DNA from: Bartonella sp. CM31XJBT
GTDB lineage: Bacteria; Pseudomonadota; Alphaproteobacteria; Rhizobiales; Rhizobiaceae
Direction of reading: 5' to 3'
DNA length: 64,000 nucleotides
NCBI RefSeq assembly: GCF_028618555.1
Contig: NZ_JAQITD010000010.1
Location: forward strand, 1-64,000
The translations under genes and the position numbers were made by a program. The notes under the pieces were generated by a model that had not been told where the DNA came from, did no database searches, and was given only the letters and a program-made list of their open reading frames with translations. Shown here piece after piece: positions 39,006 through 47,992 of this stretch (the first letter of the stretch is position 1; every line of letters starts with the position of its first letter).

Positions 39006-40145
39006 ATGGCGTTATTAAAAAAGAGCTTTCCATTAGTGTTTTTAATCGTTGTTTTAACGGTTACTTATTGGGCTGGAAAAAAGAGTGCAGAACAACCCAT
39101 TTCTATGGTGGATAAAACAAAAGTATCAGATAAAACTTCAAATGGAAAAATGGGAAGGCCACCGGTAAATGTTGTCGTTGATCTTGTAAAAATTCAAGAT
39201 TTTTATGAACAACTTAACGTTTTAGGGAGTGGAAAAGCTCTTGCAGAAGTTGAGCTTACCCCTTTATCCTCAGGTGTTATTGATAAGCTTTTTGTGTCAG
39301 CAGGTACAAAAGTACAAGCCGATGATGTGATTGCAAAGCTTGATTCTAAAAAAGAAGAAATAGCGGCTGCAAAAGCAAAAGTGCAACGTGATAACAATGC
39401 GTTAACGCTTTCGCGCATTCTTAAATTACGCGCCAGCAATACAGCAACGGAAGTTCAAGAAATTATGGCACGCTTAGAGTTGGATAACGCAAATTTAGTT
39501 TTGCGTAATGCTGAATTAGATCTCGATCGGCGAACAATTCGAGCACCGATTCCTGGAGTTGTTGGTATTTTGCCCGTTGATGCGGGGAATAACGTGACCC
39601 TTAATACTGTAATAGGCCGTATTGAGAATAGAGAACGTATTTTGGTCGATATATGGGCCCCTGAACGATATGTGTCGCGCATCCATAAAGGAGATGAGGT
39701 AACGGCAACGTTAGTCGCGCAGCCAGATATGTCTTTTGTTGGTCATATTTATGCGATTGATAATATCGTTGATCCAGAAAGTCGCACACTTCATGTTCAG
39801 GTTGAAATCAATAATGAAAAAGATACGCTCATGTCTGGTATGTCCTTTTCTGTTGCCTTGCAATTTCATGGTGGTTCTTTTCCTGTCGTTAATCCTCTTG
39901 CAGTTCAATGGAATAGTAAAGGGTCATTCGTTTGGCGTGTGAGAAAAGGGAAAGTAGAGGCTATACCCGTATCAATTATTCAGCATAAAGCAGATCAAGT
40001 TTTCGTAAAAGCACCCCTAGAAAATGGTGATCAAGTTGTCATTCAAGGAGTGCAAATGCTTTATCCAGGAAGTAAAGTAACGATTGATGATCCAAAGTCT
40101 CATCAACAGCAATTACCAGCAGTTTACGGAACGGATATACAATGA
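39006..40145 (+). CDS. RND efflux periplasmic adaptor (membrane fusion protein)
   Basis: 379 residues. An N-terminal membrane anchor (FPLVFLIVVLTVTYWAG) is followed by lipoyl-like halves (GSGKALAEVELTPLSSG; RRTIRAPIPGVVGILPVDAG), separated by a coiled-coil hairpin (KKEEIAAAKAKVQRDNNAL), then a beta-barrel domain. The segment PIPGVVG is typical of HlyD/AcrA-family adaptors. It bridges the inner-membrane pump to an outer-membrane channel. Its stop overlaps the pump start by 4 bases. Substrate unknown. Confidence 0.92.
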   Translation: MALLKKSFPLVFLIVVLTVTYWAGKKSAEQPISMVDKTKVSDKTSNGKMGRPPVNVVVDLVKIQDFYEQLNVLGSGKALAEVELTPLSSGVIDKLFVSAGTKVQADDVIAKLDSKKEEIAAAKAKVQRDNNALTLSRILKLRASNTATEVQEIMARLELDNANLVLRNAELDLDRRTIRAPIPGVVGILPVDAGNNVTLNTVIGRIENRERILVDIWAPERYVSRIHKGDEVTATLVAQPDMSFVGHIYAIDNIVDPESRTLHVQVEINNEKDTLMSGMSFSVALQFHGGSFPVVNPLAVQWNSKGSFVWRVRKGKVEAIPVSIIQHKADQVFVKAPLENGDQVVIQGVQMLYPGSKVTIDDPKSHQQQLPAVYGTDIQ

Positions 40146-43100
40146 GCCAAGAATTGAGCACAAAACAGCCTACGTCAAAGGTGGAGCAAGGTGGTCTCAT
40201 TACCTTATTTATTCGCAGACCGGTTTTTACTTTTGTTTTAAATGCTATGATCATCATTGCAGGATTTGCAGCATGGTTAAATGTTGATGTAAGAGAATTA
40301 CCCGATGTTGATACTCCCGTAACGACGGTTGTGACGGTGTTTTCTGGTGCGTCGGCAGAAACAATTGATCGTGAAGTTACAAAAGTTATAGAAGATGCCG
40401 TTTCTCGTGTTTCAGGTGTTAAGACGATTTCTTCAACGTCTTCTTTTGGGCGCTCCCGTGTACAGATTAATTTTAATGTTGGTGTTGATTTGAATGTTGC
40501 GGCATCTGATATTCGTGATGCTCTCTCCCGTATTACCTATTCTTTACCGAAAGATGCGGATTCGCCTTTGATTATTAAAGCAGATTCGAATGCAGCTGCC
40601 ATGATGTATTTGGTTGTGACGTCACCAACAATGAGTGTTGATGATTTAACCACGATTGTAAACGATCAGATTGTTGATGCAATTTCTGCTGTTGATGGTG
40701 TTGGTGATGTACAGGTCGATAGTGCTCGCACAAAGATTTTTCAGATTGATATAGATCAAGCAAAACTTGCAAGTTATGGATTAACTGTAGCAGATATTTC
40801 ACGTGTTCTTGCTGATATGACAACAGATGTGCCAGTAGGGTCATTACGCAATTCTAAGCAAACTTTAGTTGTACGTGCTACTGCACGTTTAACAACACCA
40901 GAATCTTTTGAACAAGTTGTTTTAAAGCCTCATGTGCATCTTGGTGATGTTGCGCATGTTACTTTATCGCCGGATATAGAAACAGTTATTCTTCGTATCA
41001 ATGGAAAGACAGGTATTGGATTAGGTATCGTGCGTAAAGCACAATCCAACACTCTTAATATTTCTGAAGGTGTGAGAGCCGTTGTTGATAATCTCAAAAG
41101 TATTGTTCCTTCTTCTGTACATATAGACGTTATTAATGACGATGCAATTTTTATTAAAAGCGCTCTTCATGAGGTTGAAGTTGCGTTGGTCATTGCTATT
41201 TTGAGCGTTATCTTGGTCATTTTTCTTTTTCTCAGAGACATTCGTGTAACGCTGATACCTGCTGTATCTCTTCCTGTCGCTTTGATTGGTACCATTGCGG
41301 CTATTTATCTTGTAGGGTTTTCATTGAATATTCTCACATTTTTAGGACTTGTTTTAGCAACAGGGCTTGTTGTGGATGATGCCATTGTTGTTCTTGAGAA
41401 TATTGTTCGGTGGCGCAACATGGGATTAGGTTCCAGAGCAGCAGCGGTGATAGGAACACGTGAAGTATTTTTTGCTGTTTTAGCAACAACACTGACATTA
41501 GTGGCTGTGTTTGTTCCTATTTCCTTTCTTCCTGGGCAAGTTGGAGGGCTTTTTAGAGAATTCGGTTTTGTTTTGGCAATTTCTATTTTGCTTTCTTCAG
41601 TTGTTGCCTTAACGCTTTGTCCCATGTTGGCTTCACGTTTTCTCAAAGAACATATTGAGGATAAAGAGGAAGAGTCCCATCATTTTGCTTTTTTATATAA
41701 ATTAGGTACTTTTTTTCATAAGGCATATACTTACAGTTTGCATAAGTGTTTAGAAAAGCCTTGGGCTGTTGTTTTTGCTTCACTTATTTTTGGGGGTCTT
41801 TGTGTTGGAGGCTATACGAAGCTACAACAGGAATTAACGCCAGCAGAAGACAGAGCTGTGATCTTTTTGGTTATTAATGGACCACAAGGTATTTCAACAC
41901 AATATTTGAACGAGCAAATAGAGCAAATTGAAGCAAGTCTACAGCCATTACGTGATGCAGGGGAGATTGCTAACAGTTACTCTATCGCGGGTGCTGGCGG
42001 TTCACCCAATACTGCTTTTTTGATTTTATTGCTTTCATCTTGGGATAAACGTTTACGTAGTCAGCAAGAAATCGTGAAAGATATTAATGCAAAGGTTAAA
42101 CAGTTTCCCGCAGTTTTTGTATTTGCTGCGCAGGGAAATTCTTTGGGTGTGAGAGGAACTGGGCAAGGGTTGCAATTTGCAATTCTTGGCAATGATTATG
42201 CAACATTACAACCCATTGCTGATAAGCTGGTGAGTGCTTTACAAGATGATCCGCGTTTTATTCGCCCACGCCTTACTGTTGATGCAACACAACCGCAATT
42301 TTTTATTGAAATCAATCGAAAAAAAGCCTCCGATTTAGGGATTGATATCGCCAATTTGGGCGATACATTACAAACAATGTTGGATGGTAAAAAGATTGGT
42401 TCCATTAACGTGGATGATCATTCTTACGATGTTAAATTGATATCGCGTACAAATTCTATGAAGAGTCCTAGCGATTTAGAAAATATTTTTTTAAAAACCA
42501 AAGACAATCGATATGTTCCTTTATCTGTTATTGCGCGTTTACATGAAAAAGCTATTGCTCCTCAATTAAAACGGGAAAAACGCATGAATGCTGTTGTTTT
42601 AAGCGCAAATCTTGCTCCAGATATCGCTTTAGGGGAAGCTTACCAAACTGTACAGAAAATTGCTTCTCCTTTGTTATCAAAAGGAACCTATTTGGTTCCC
42701 TTAGGGGAAGCCGAAACGCTTAATGAAACATCTTCCAATTTTATGATTGTTTTTGGCATTGCCTTTTTGATTATTTTATTGATTTTGGCTGCTCAGTTTG
42801 AAAGCTTTATTTCAGGATTCATTATCATGGCCACTGTCCCATTAGGGATTGGTTGTGCTGTAATTGCTATGCTATTAAGTGGTGTGAGTCTTAATATTTA
42901 CAGCCAAATTGGATTAATTTTGTTAATTGGTGTTATGGCAAAAAATGGTATTCTCATTGTTGAATTTGCAGATCAATTACGTGATCAGGGAAGAAGCGTG
43001 CGTGAAGCCGTAGAAGAAGCAGCAAACATTCGCCTTCGTCCAGTTTGTATGACAATGATTTGTGCCATTTTAGGAGGTATTCCTTTGGTTTTAGCCAAAG

Positions 43101-43276
43101 GTGCTGGCGCAGAAGCTCGTATAGCTTTAGGTTGGGTTATCGTTGGTGGCTTAGGTTTAGCAACTATTTTTACGCTTTATGTTACACCGGTTGTTTATCT
43201 TTTTTTAGGGCGTTTTATAAGACCAAAAGCAGAAGAAGATTTACGTTTAACAAAAGAACTCAATCAAGTTAAATGA
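40142..43276 (+). CDS. RND multidrug efflux permease (AcrB/MdtB-like)
   Basis: 1044-residue inner-membrane proton antiporter of the HAE-1 family. N-terminal FIRRPVFTFVLNAMIIIAG and RELPDVDTPVTTVVTVFSGAS, a central ATGLVVDDAIVVLENI motif in TM4 (proton-relay Asp pair), two large periplasmic loops and 12 membrane helices by hydropathy, with internal duplication. It couples with the adaptor encoded just upstream. No outer-membrane TolC-type gene is adjacent, so the pump must share one encoded elsewhere. Substrate cannot be inferred. Confidence 0.94.
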   Translation: MSQELSTKQPTSKVEQGGLITLFIRRPVFTFVLNAMIIIAGFAAWLNVDVRELPDVDTPVTTVVTVFSGASAETIDREVTKVIEDAVSRVSGVKTISSTSSFGRSRVQINFNVGVDLNVAASDIRDALSRITYSLPKDADSPLIIKADSNAAAMMYLVVTSPTMSVDDLTTIVNDQIVDAISAVDGVGDVQVDSARTKIFQIDIDQAKLASYGLTVADISRVLADMTTDVPVGSLRNSKQTLVVRATARLTTPESFEQVVLKPHVHLGDVAHVTLSPDIETVILRINGKTGIGLGIVRKAQSNTLNISEGVRAVVDNLKSIVPSSVHIDVINDDAIFIKSALHEVEVALVIAILSVILVIFLFLRDIRVTLIPAVSLPVALIGTIAAIYLVGFSLNILTFLGLVLATGLVVDDAIVVLENIVRWRNMGLGSRAAAVIGTREVFFAVLATTLTLVAVFVPISFLPGQVGGLFREFGFVLAISILLSSVVALTLCPMLASRFLKEHIEDKEEESHHFAFLYKLGTFFHKAYTYSLHKCLEKPWAVVFASLIFGGLCVGGYTKLQQELTPAEDRAVIFLVINGPQGISTQYLNEQIEQIEASLQPLRDAGEIANSYSIAGAGGSPNTAFLILLLSSWDKRLRSQQEIVKDINAKVKQFPAVFVFAAQGNSLGVRGTGQGLQFAILGNDYATLQPIADKLVSALQDDPRFIRPRLTVDATQPQFFIEINRKKASDLGIDIANLGDTLQTMLDGKKIGSINVDDHSYDVKLISRTNSMKSPSDLENIFLKTKDNRYVPLSVIARLHEKAIAPQLKREKRMNAVVLSANLAPDIALGEAYQTVQKIASPLLSKGTYLVPLGEAETLNETSSNFMIVFGIAFLIILLILAAQFESFISGFIIMATVPLGIGCAVIAMLLSGVSLNIYSQIGLILLIGVMAKNGILIVEFADQLRDQGRSVREAVEEAANIRLRPVCMTMICAILGGIPLVLAKGAGAEARIALGWVIVGGLGLATIFTLYVTPVVYLFLGRFIRPKAEEDLRLTKELNQVK

Positions 43277-43466
43277 TGTATATGATAGAAAAGATTTGAA
43301 AATTTATTCTTGTAAAAATATCATTTTCGGATCTTATCCTTTATATTTTGTATATTCCTTCATTTTTATGTGAGCAGTGAAAATAGCGAGCAATAAAAGA
43401 GATGCTTTCTGCTTTGTTATTGTTTGGGCATAGATTTCATTATCAATAACCGTATAGGATAAGCTT

Positions 43467-45131
43467 ATGGGAGATAGCTTTTCGATTCGAAATGAAATGG
43501 CTTTTGAAGCCACATTAAAAGCTTTAAGAAACCATGCCGCAAAGGATGGGGTCTATGATATTCGTCGGCATTTTGTAGAAGATGAACAGCGTTTTTCCCA
43601 TTTTTCCCTCAGACTTGATGATCTTCTTTTCGATTTTTCAAAATGTGGTGTGACATTTAAAACATTGCAACTTCTAGATGATTTAGCGGTCGCAGCAGAT
43701 GTGTTAGGCCGGCGTGATGCAATGTTTTCTGGTAAGGCGATTAATACAACTGAAAAACGCTCAGTTCTTCATATTGCATTACGTTTACCTGCTGATGAAA
43801 TTTTCATGTTGGATGGTCATAATCTTATTCGCGATATTCAAGACGTCCTTGAAGATATGGAAAGATTTTCTGAAAAGGTGCGTGATGGAAGCTATAAGGG
43901 AAGCAGTGGCGAGAGAATAAGTGATATTGTCAATATTGGTATTGGTGGTTCTGATCTTGGTCCTGCAATGGTCACATACGCTTTAAAACCTTATCATGAT
44001 GGTCCACAGTGTCATTTTGTTTCGAATGCTGACAGTGCCCATATTTCTGATACTCTCTCTATTTTGAATCCAGCAACAACGCTGTTTGTCATTGCTTCTA
44101 AAACTTTTACAACGGCTGAAACAATGGTAAATGCTCAAGTTGCACGTCAGTGGATTTGTTCACATTTAGGAGAAAAAGCCGTTTGTACGCATTTTGTTGC
44201 TGTTTCAAGTGCGCTTGATAAAGTGGCAGAATTTGGCATAGATTCCACAAGCGTTTTTAAATTTTGGAATTGGGTTGGAGGACGTTATTCAATTTGGTCA
44301 GCCATTGGACTTGTTGTTATGTTTGCAATAGGTGGTGGAAATTTTCGCAAATTTCTCAACGGTGCTTTGCAAATGGACCAACATTTTAAAACTATGCCTT
44401 TGCATAAAAATATTCCTATTCGTTTTGCTCTTTTAGGATTTTGGCATCGTGTTATTTGTGGTTATTCATCACGTTCGATCATTCCTTATGCACAGCGTTT
44501 AATACATTTTCCAGCTTATTTACAACAGCTTGATATGGAATCAAATGGTAAGCAAGTCTCGCTGGATGGAAAACCATTAAGTTTTTCAAGTGGTCCAATT
44601 GTTTGGGGGGATTCAGGAACAAATAGTCAACATGCTTTTTTTCAGCTTCTGCATCAAGGAACAGATATTATTCCTGTAGAATTTATTTTATTTATAAAAG
44701 GGCATGAGAAAAATTTACATTCTATGTATGAGATGTTGCTAGCAAACGGTTTAGCACAATCAAAAGCATTGATGAAGGGGCGTAGTATTGAAGATGCTCG
44801 GCATATCTTGATAAAAAATGGAGTTGGTGAGGGTGAGGCAGATCATTTAGCACTTCATAGAAGTTTTAAAGGAAACCGTCCCAGCATTACGTTGGTTCAA
44901 GATTTATTAACACCTTTTGCACTCGGTCGTCTTATTGCACTTTATGAACATCGTACTTTTGTTGAAGGGATTTTAATGAATATTAATTCATTTGATCAAT
45001 GGGGGGTTGAACTTGGTAAAGAATTAGCAAACGAGTTACTACCAATTCTTCGTGGAGAAAGTAAAGCGGATAATCGCGATAGTTCAACATTAGGGTTGCT
45101 AGCACATATTCAAGCAAGACGTGCAAAATAA
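43467..45131 (+). CDS. pgi: Glucose-6-phosphate isomerase
   Basis: Interconverts glucose-6-phosphate and fructose-6-phosphate. 554 residues, the long bacterial form. Motifs: VNIGIGGSDLGPAMVTYAL, VIASKTFTTAETM, WVGGRYSIWSAIGL (PGI signature 1), and the C-terminal NINSFDQWGVELGKELA (signature 2). Start ATG at 43467 with AGGATAAGCTT before it. Stands alone. Confidence 0.97.
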   Translation: MGDSFSIRNEMAFEATLKALRNHAAKDGVYDIRRHFVEDEQRFSHFSLRLDDLLFDFSKCGVTFKTLQLLDDLAVAADVLGRRDAMFSGKAINTTEKRSVLHIALRLPADEIFMLDGHNLIRDIQDVLEDMERFSEKVRDGSYKGSSGERISDIVNIGIGGSDLGPAMVTYALKPYHDGPQCHFVSNADSAHISDTLSILNPATTLFVIASKTFTTAETMVNAQVARQWICSHLGEKAVCTHFVAVSSALDKVAEFGIDSTSVFKFWNWVGGRYSIWSAIGLVVMFAIGGGNFRKFLNGALQMDQHFKTMPLHKNIPIRFALLGFWHRVICGYSSRSIIPYAQRLIHFPAYLQQLDMESNGKQVSLDGKPLSFSSGPIVWGDSGTNSQHAFFQLLHQGTDIIPVEFILFIKGHEKNLHSMYEMLLANGLAQSKALMKGRSIEDARHILIKNGVGEGEADHLALHRSFKGNRPSITLVQDLLTPFALGRLIALYEHRTFVEGILMNINSFDQWGVELGKELANELLPILRGESKADNRDSSTLGLLAHIQARRAK

Positions 45132-45449
45132 ATATAATTTGACAGTAGGTTTTGCACTAACTAAGCAAAAGTAGAATGAGAGAGAAATATGAGATAATTC
45201 TTTAATTTTACTATGCGTTCTCTTATTATCTGAACTAGATTTATGTAACAGAAAATCAAAAAAGTGCAAAAATTGTAAAAAGGAGAATTTATTCGCAAAA
45301 ACGATAAAGACCTTTGAGAGGTCTTTGAAGACCCTTTGAGCCCCCCTTAAAATCCTTCGAAAAAAATAAAATGGTACAAAATCTGCTGACAAGCTACAAC
45401 CGGCAAGCTACGATTGAAGACATTTTAATAATATCGTTTTATAAATTAA
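45132..45449. other. Region between pgi and tRNA-Ser(CGA), with a hairpin
   Basis: A perfect 8-bp hairpin AAAGACCT-TTGAG-AGGTCTTT at 45306-45326. It has no following T-run, so it is at best a weak terminator or an RNA-processing signal. No gene. Confidence 0.35.
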
Positions 45450-45539
45450 TGGCGGAGAGAGAGGGATTTGAACCCCCGATAGAGTTGCCCCTATGCCGCA
45501 TTTCGAGTGCGGTGCTTTCAACCACTCAGCCATCTCTCC
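45450..45539 (-). tRNA. tRNA-Ser(CGA)
   Basis: The reverse complement gives a 90-nt class II tRNA: acceptor GGAGAGA with TCTCTCC, D-arm GGCTGAGTGGTTGAAAGC, anticodon arm CCGCA-CTCGAAA-TGCGG with anticodon CGA, a long variable arm, GGTTCAAATCC T-arm, and an encoded CCA. Confidence 0.95.
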
Positions 45540-45824
45540 ATAATAAAGTGAAACAAAAATCGGCACTATTTGAGTGTATAAGGGGTAGATAACCTTCAAT
45601 TGTTTTTGGTACAACCTTTTTTTCTTTTTTATGGGACTTTATTGACAGAGAATAGAAATTCCTTCATATATACAAAATATAAGCGTGGGGAAATCTGCGC
45701 ATATTTGTGTTGAAGAAGGTTTTATCCTTCTTTGAGATTTATTACGACTGATAAAAAGCAGCCTATTTTCCCTTATTTCAAGGCAGAAATTAAATAAGAG
45801 CTGGAGTGAACGGAAGGATAAAAA

Positions 45825-46304
45825 ATGTTCGCAGTCATTAAAACTGGTGGTAAGCAATACCGCATTGTTGCTAATCAAGTGGTAAAAGTTGAAAAAGTTA
45901 GTGGAAATGCGGGTGATGTTGTTGAATTCAATGACATATTAATGGTTGGGCAAGAAGGTAATGCGGTTATTGGTACCCCTGTCGTTGCTGATGCATTGGT
46001 GACAGCTGAGATTTTAGAACAGGCACGTGGGCGCAAGGTTATCGCATTTAAGAAGCGCCGTCGTCAAAATTCTAAACGCACGCGTGGCCATCGTCAAGAA
46101 TTTACGAGGCTTCGTGTTTTAGAAATTTTAATGGGTGGTTCAAAACCTAAAAAAGTTGCTGCAAAACCGATAAAAGAAGAAGCAACTACACCACAAGAAA
46201 CAAAAGCTGCTGCTTCTGTTGAGAAGACGGCTAAAAAAACGGTTGAAAAAAAGACTGCGCCGCAGAAGAAAGCGTCTGTAGCATCAAAGAGTAAGAAAGA
46301 TTAA
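45825..46304 (+). CDS. rplU: 50S ribosomal protein L21 with basic C-terminal extension
   Basis: Residues 1-103 are a normal L21 ([40 protein letters not shown]). Residues about 104-159 are an Ala/Lys/Glu-rich extension ([20 protein letters not shown] and similar) absent from E. coli L21 but seen in many alphaproteobacteria. rpmA follows 12 bases downstream as a two-gene operon ending in a strong terminator. Confidence 0.96.
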   Translation: MFAVIKTGGKQYRIVANQVVKVEKVSGNAGDVVEFNDILMVGQEGNAVIGTPVVADALVTAEILEQARGRKVIAFKKRRRQNSKRTRGHRQEFTRLRVLEILMGGSKPKKVAAKPIKEEATTPQETKAAASVEKTAKKTVEKKTAPQKKASVASKSKKD

Positions 46305-46316
46305 AGGAGAGCGTCT

Positions 46317-46586
46317 ATGGCACATAAAAAAGCTGGTGGTTCCTCGCGTAATGGTCGTGATTCAGAATCGAAACGTCTAGGCGTTAAAAAATTTGGTGGT
46401 GAAACCGTTATTGCCGGAAATATTATTATTCGCCAGCGTGGTACACGTTGGCATCCTGGTAACAATGTTGGTATTGGAAAAGATCATACGCTTTTTGCAT
46501 TATCAAATGGAAAGGTTTCTTTTCAACGCAAAGCGGGTAATCGTTCCTATGTTTCAGTCATTCCTATGCTGGAGGCAGCAGAGTAA
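46317..46586 (+). CDS. rpmA: 50S ribosomal protein L27
   Basis: 89 residues, beginning [21 protein letters not shown], the family signature, with [24 protein letters not shown] precedes the ATG. In most Rhizobiales an acetyltransferase gene and obgE follow; here a terminator and a gene desert follow instead. Confidence 0.97.
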   Translation: MAHKKAGGSSRNGRDSESKRLGVKKFGGETVIAGNIIIRQRGTRWHPGNNVGIGKDHTLFALSNGKVSFQRKAGNRSYVSVIPMLEAAE

Positions 46587-46649
46587 TCTGTAACACTCTC
46601 TAGCAATCAACAGGATTTCATTGAATTATAGTTGTGGTTTTATAAGTAT

Positions 46650-46685
46650 TAAAAGGGAAAGATAGAGTCTTATCTTTCCCTTTTT
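46650..46685 (+). terminator. Rho-independent terminator of rplU-rpmA
   Basis: AAAAGGGAAAGATA, loop GAGTCT, then TATCTTTCCCTTTTT: a 14-bp perfect stem followed by Ts. Confidence 0.92.
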
Positions 46686-47992
46686 GCGTTGGTACTATAA
46701 TAAATGTAGAAGATATGCGAAAAAGGTAGAATTGAGGAAATGGCTTTTCTCAATGAGGGAAAAAGTTTGTGCGATGTTATGTTAGTATTTAGTACTGAAC
46801 ATATTGATATTATGATAGAGTTTGTTGATAAATTTCTGTATAATAATAGTGAGAGAGACTTTCTTTTTATGCATGAAGAAGTGTCTAGTGATTTCTTATA
46901 AGAGAAGCAGTTTGTTTTCAGAAAATTATGAGAAATTTAATGAGAGCATTCTTTATGTAATCATTTTGATAAAGATGGGTCTTTTTATCGGCATTGTGGT
47001 ATTGATGAGTTGTCATACTGTTTTTAGTTGGTAGTGTGGATAGGTGTGGCTATTCATTTAAAAAGACATAGGGATAAAAAATCCATAAGAAGGCAGCCAA
47101 AACTACTTTGAAAGTGACGTGCATTAAGGAATTTTCGGTAAATCAAGAGTGAAATTATATTTTTAAGGAGGACGGTGTTTAAAGATATAAAAATAACCAA
47201 CGTGCAATCAGCGCCCTTCAAGAATATTTTTTCTGATTTCACTATTATTGTGTATTGTTGAAAGTAAATAAGCATAAGAGCTAGGGTTAAGGCAATCATT
47301 GCGTTTCATTTTTTACTTTATTTATCTTATTTGTAGAGTTTTTCTTTATTTTAGTAATTGATGATGGTGCTTGGGGGGATGTTCGTACTTTGCAAATGTG
47401 CGACAGAGGGTATTGTGTATTTGCGATATTGATTGAAGTAAAGGTGTAGCTTAAAATATATAAATATTATATATCGAGGGTTTGATATCATAAGATGGGC
47501 AGCACGGAATTTTAAAGATGATAAGTTGCATGGAGCAATTTGTAATTATGTAATGAATTTATAAAGAGGGATAATAGGTTAAATAAACTTTGAGGAATCA
47601 ATCAAAATATTAGCTGAAGTTACGGATGATTGGGAAGGATGCTTTCTTGTAGGAAAAATAATGAAAAGTTATGTTGAATAACTTAGGATAATGAGAGCGT
47701 TTCGAAAACATAGTTTTTCAGGTGATTGGTTCTGTAGAAAATGGGGTTTTGTCTTTGTAAAGTAAAAGAGTAAGAGGCAGATTTGCTTATAATGGTTTTA
47801 AGCACTTCGCTAGATAATAATATCCAATTGTTTTATCGGTTATATTGAGGTATTTAAGCACCTCACTTAGCTATATTCCGTAAAATATAAATAAAGCTGT
47901 GGTGGTATTTATAGCTTGTATTTTGGGAAATGCAGCTTTGAAAAGGAATGTGTCAGAGATATTGGTGTTCAAATGTGAGGCAATTTGAATTC
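46686..47992. other. 1.3-kb region with no supported gene
   Basis: Short frames only, including a hydrophobic one ending at 47034 (IILIKMGLFIGIVVLMSC) that lacks a good start signal. Two related blocks, TTTAAGCACTTCGCTAGAT (near 47798) and TTTAAGCACCTCACTTAG (near 47852), form a degenerate direct repeat. Confidence 0.4.

Noticed and set aside
45306-45326. Hairpin downstream of pgi as a rho-independent terminator
   Set aside because: Perfect stem but no T-run follows, and it is about 175 bases past the stop.
45371-45592. Plus-strand ORF containing [17 protein letters not shown]
   Set aside because: This is the classic false protein read from the antisense of a tRNA-Ser gene (45450-45539, minus).
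46822-47034. 70-codon hydrophobic ORF after the rpmA terminator
   Set aside because: Poor start context and no recognisable homology; kept only as a note in the gap entry.
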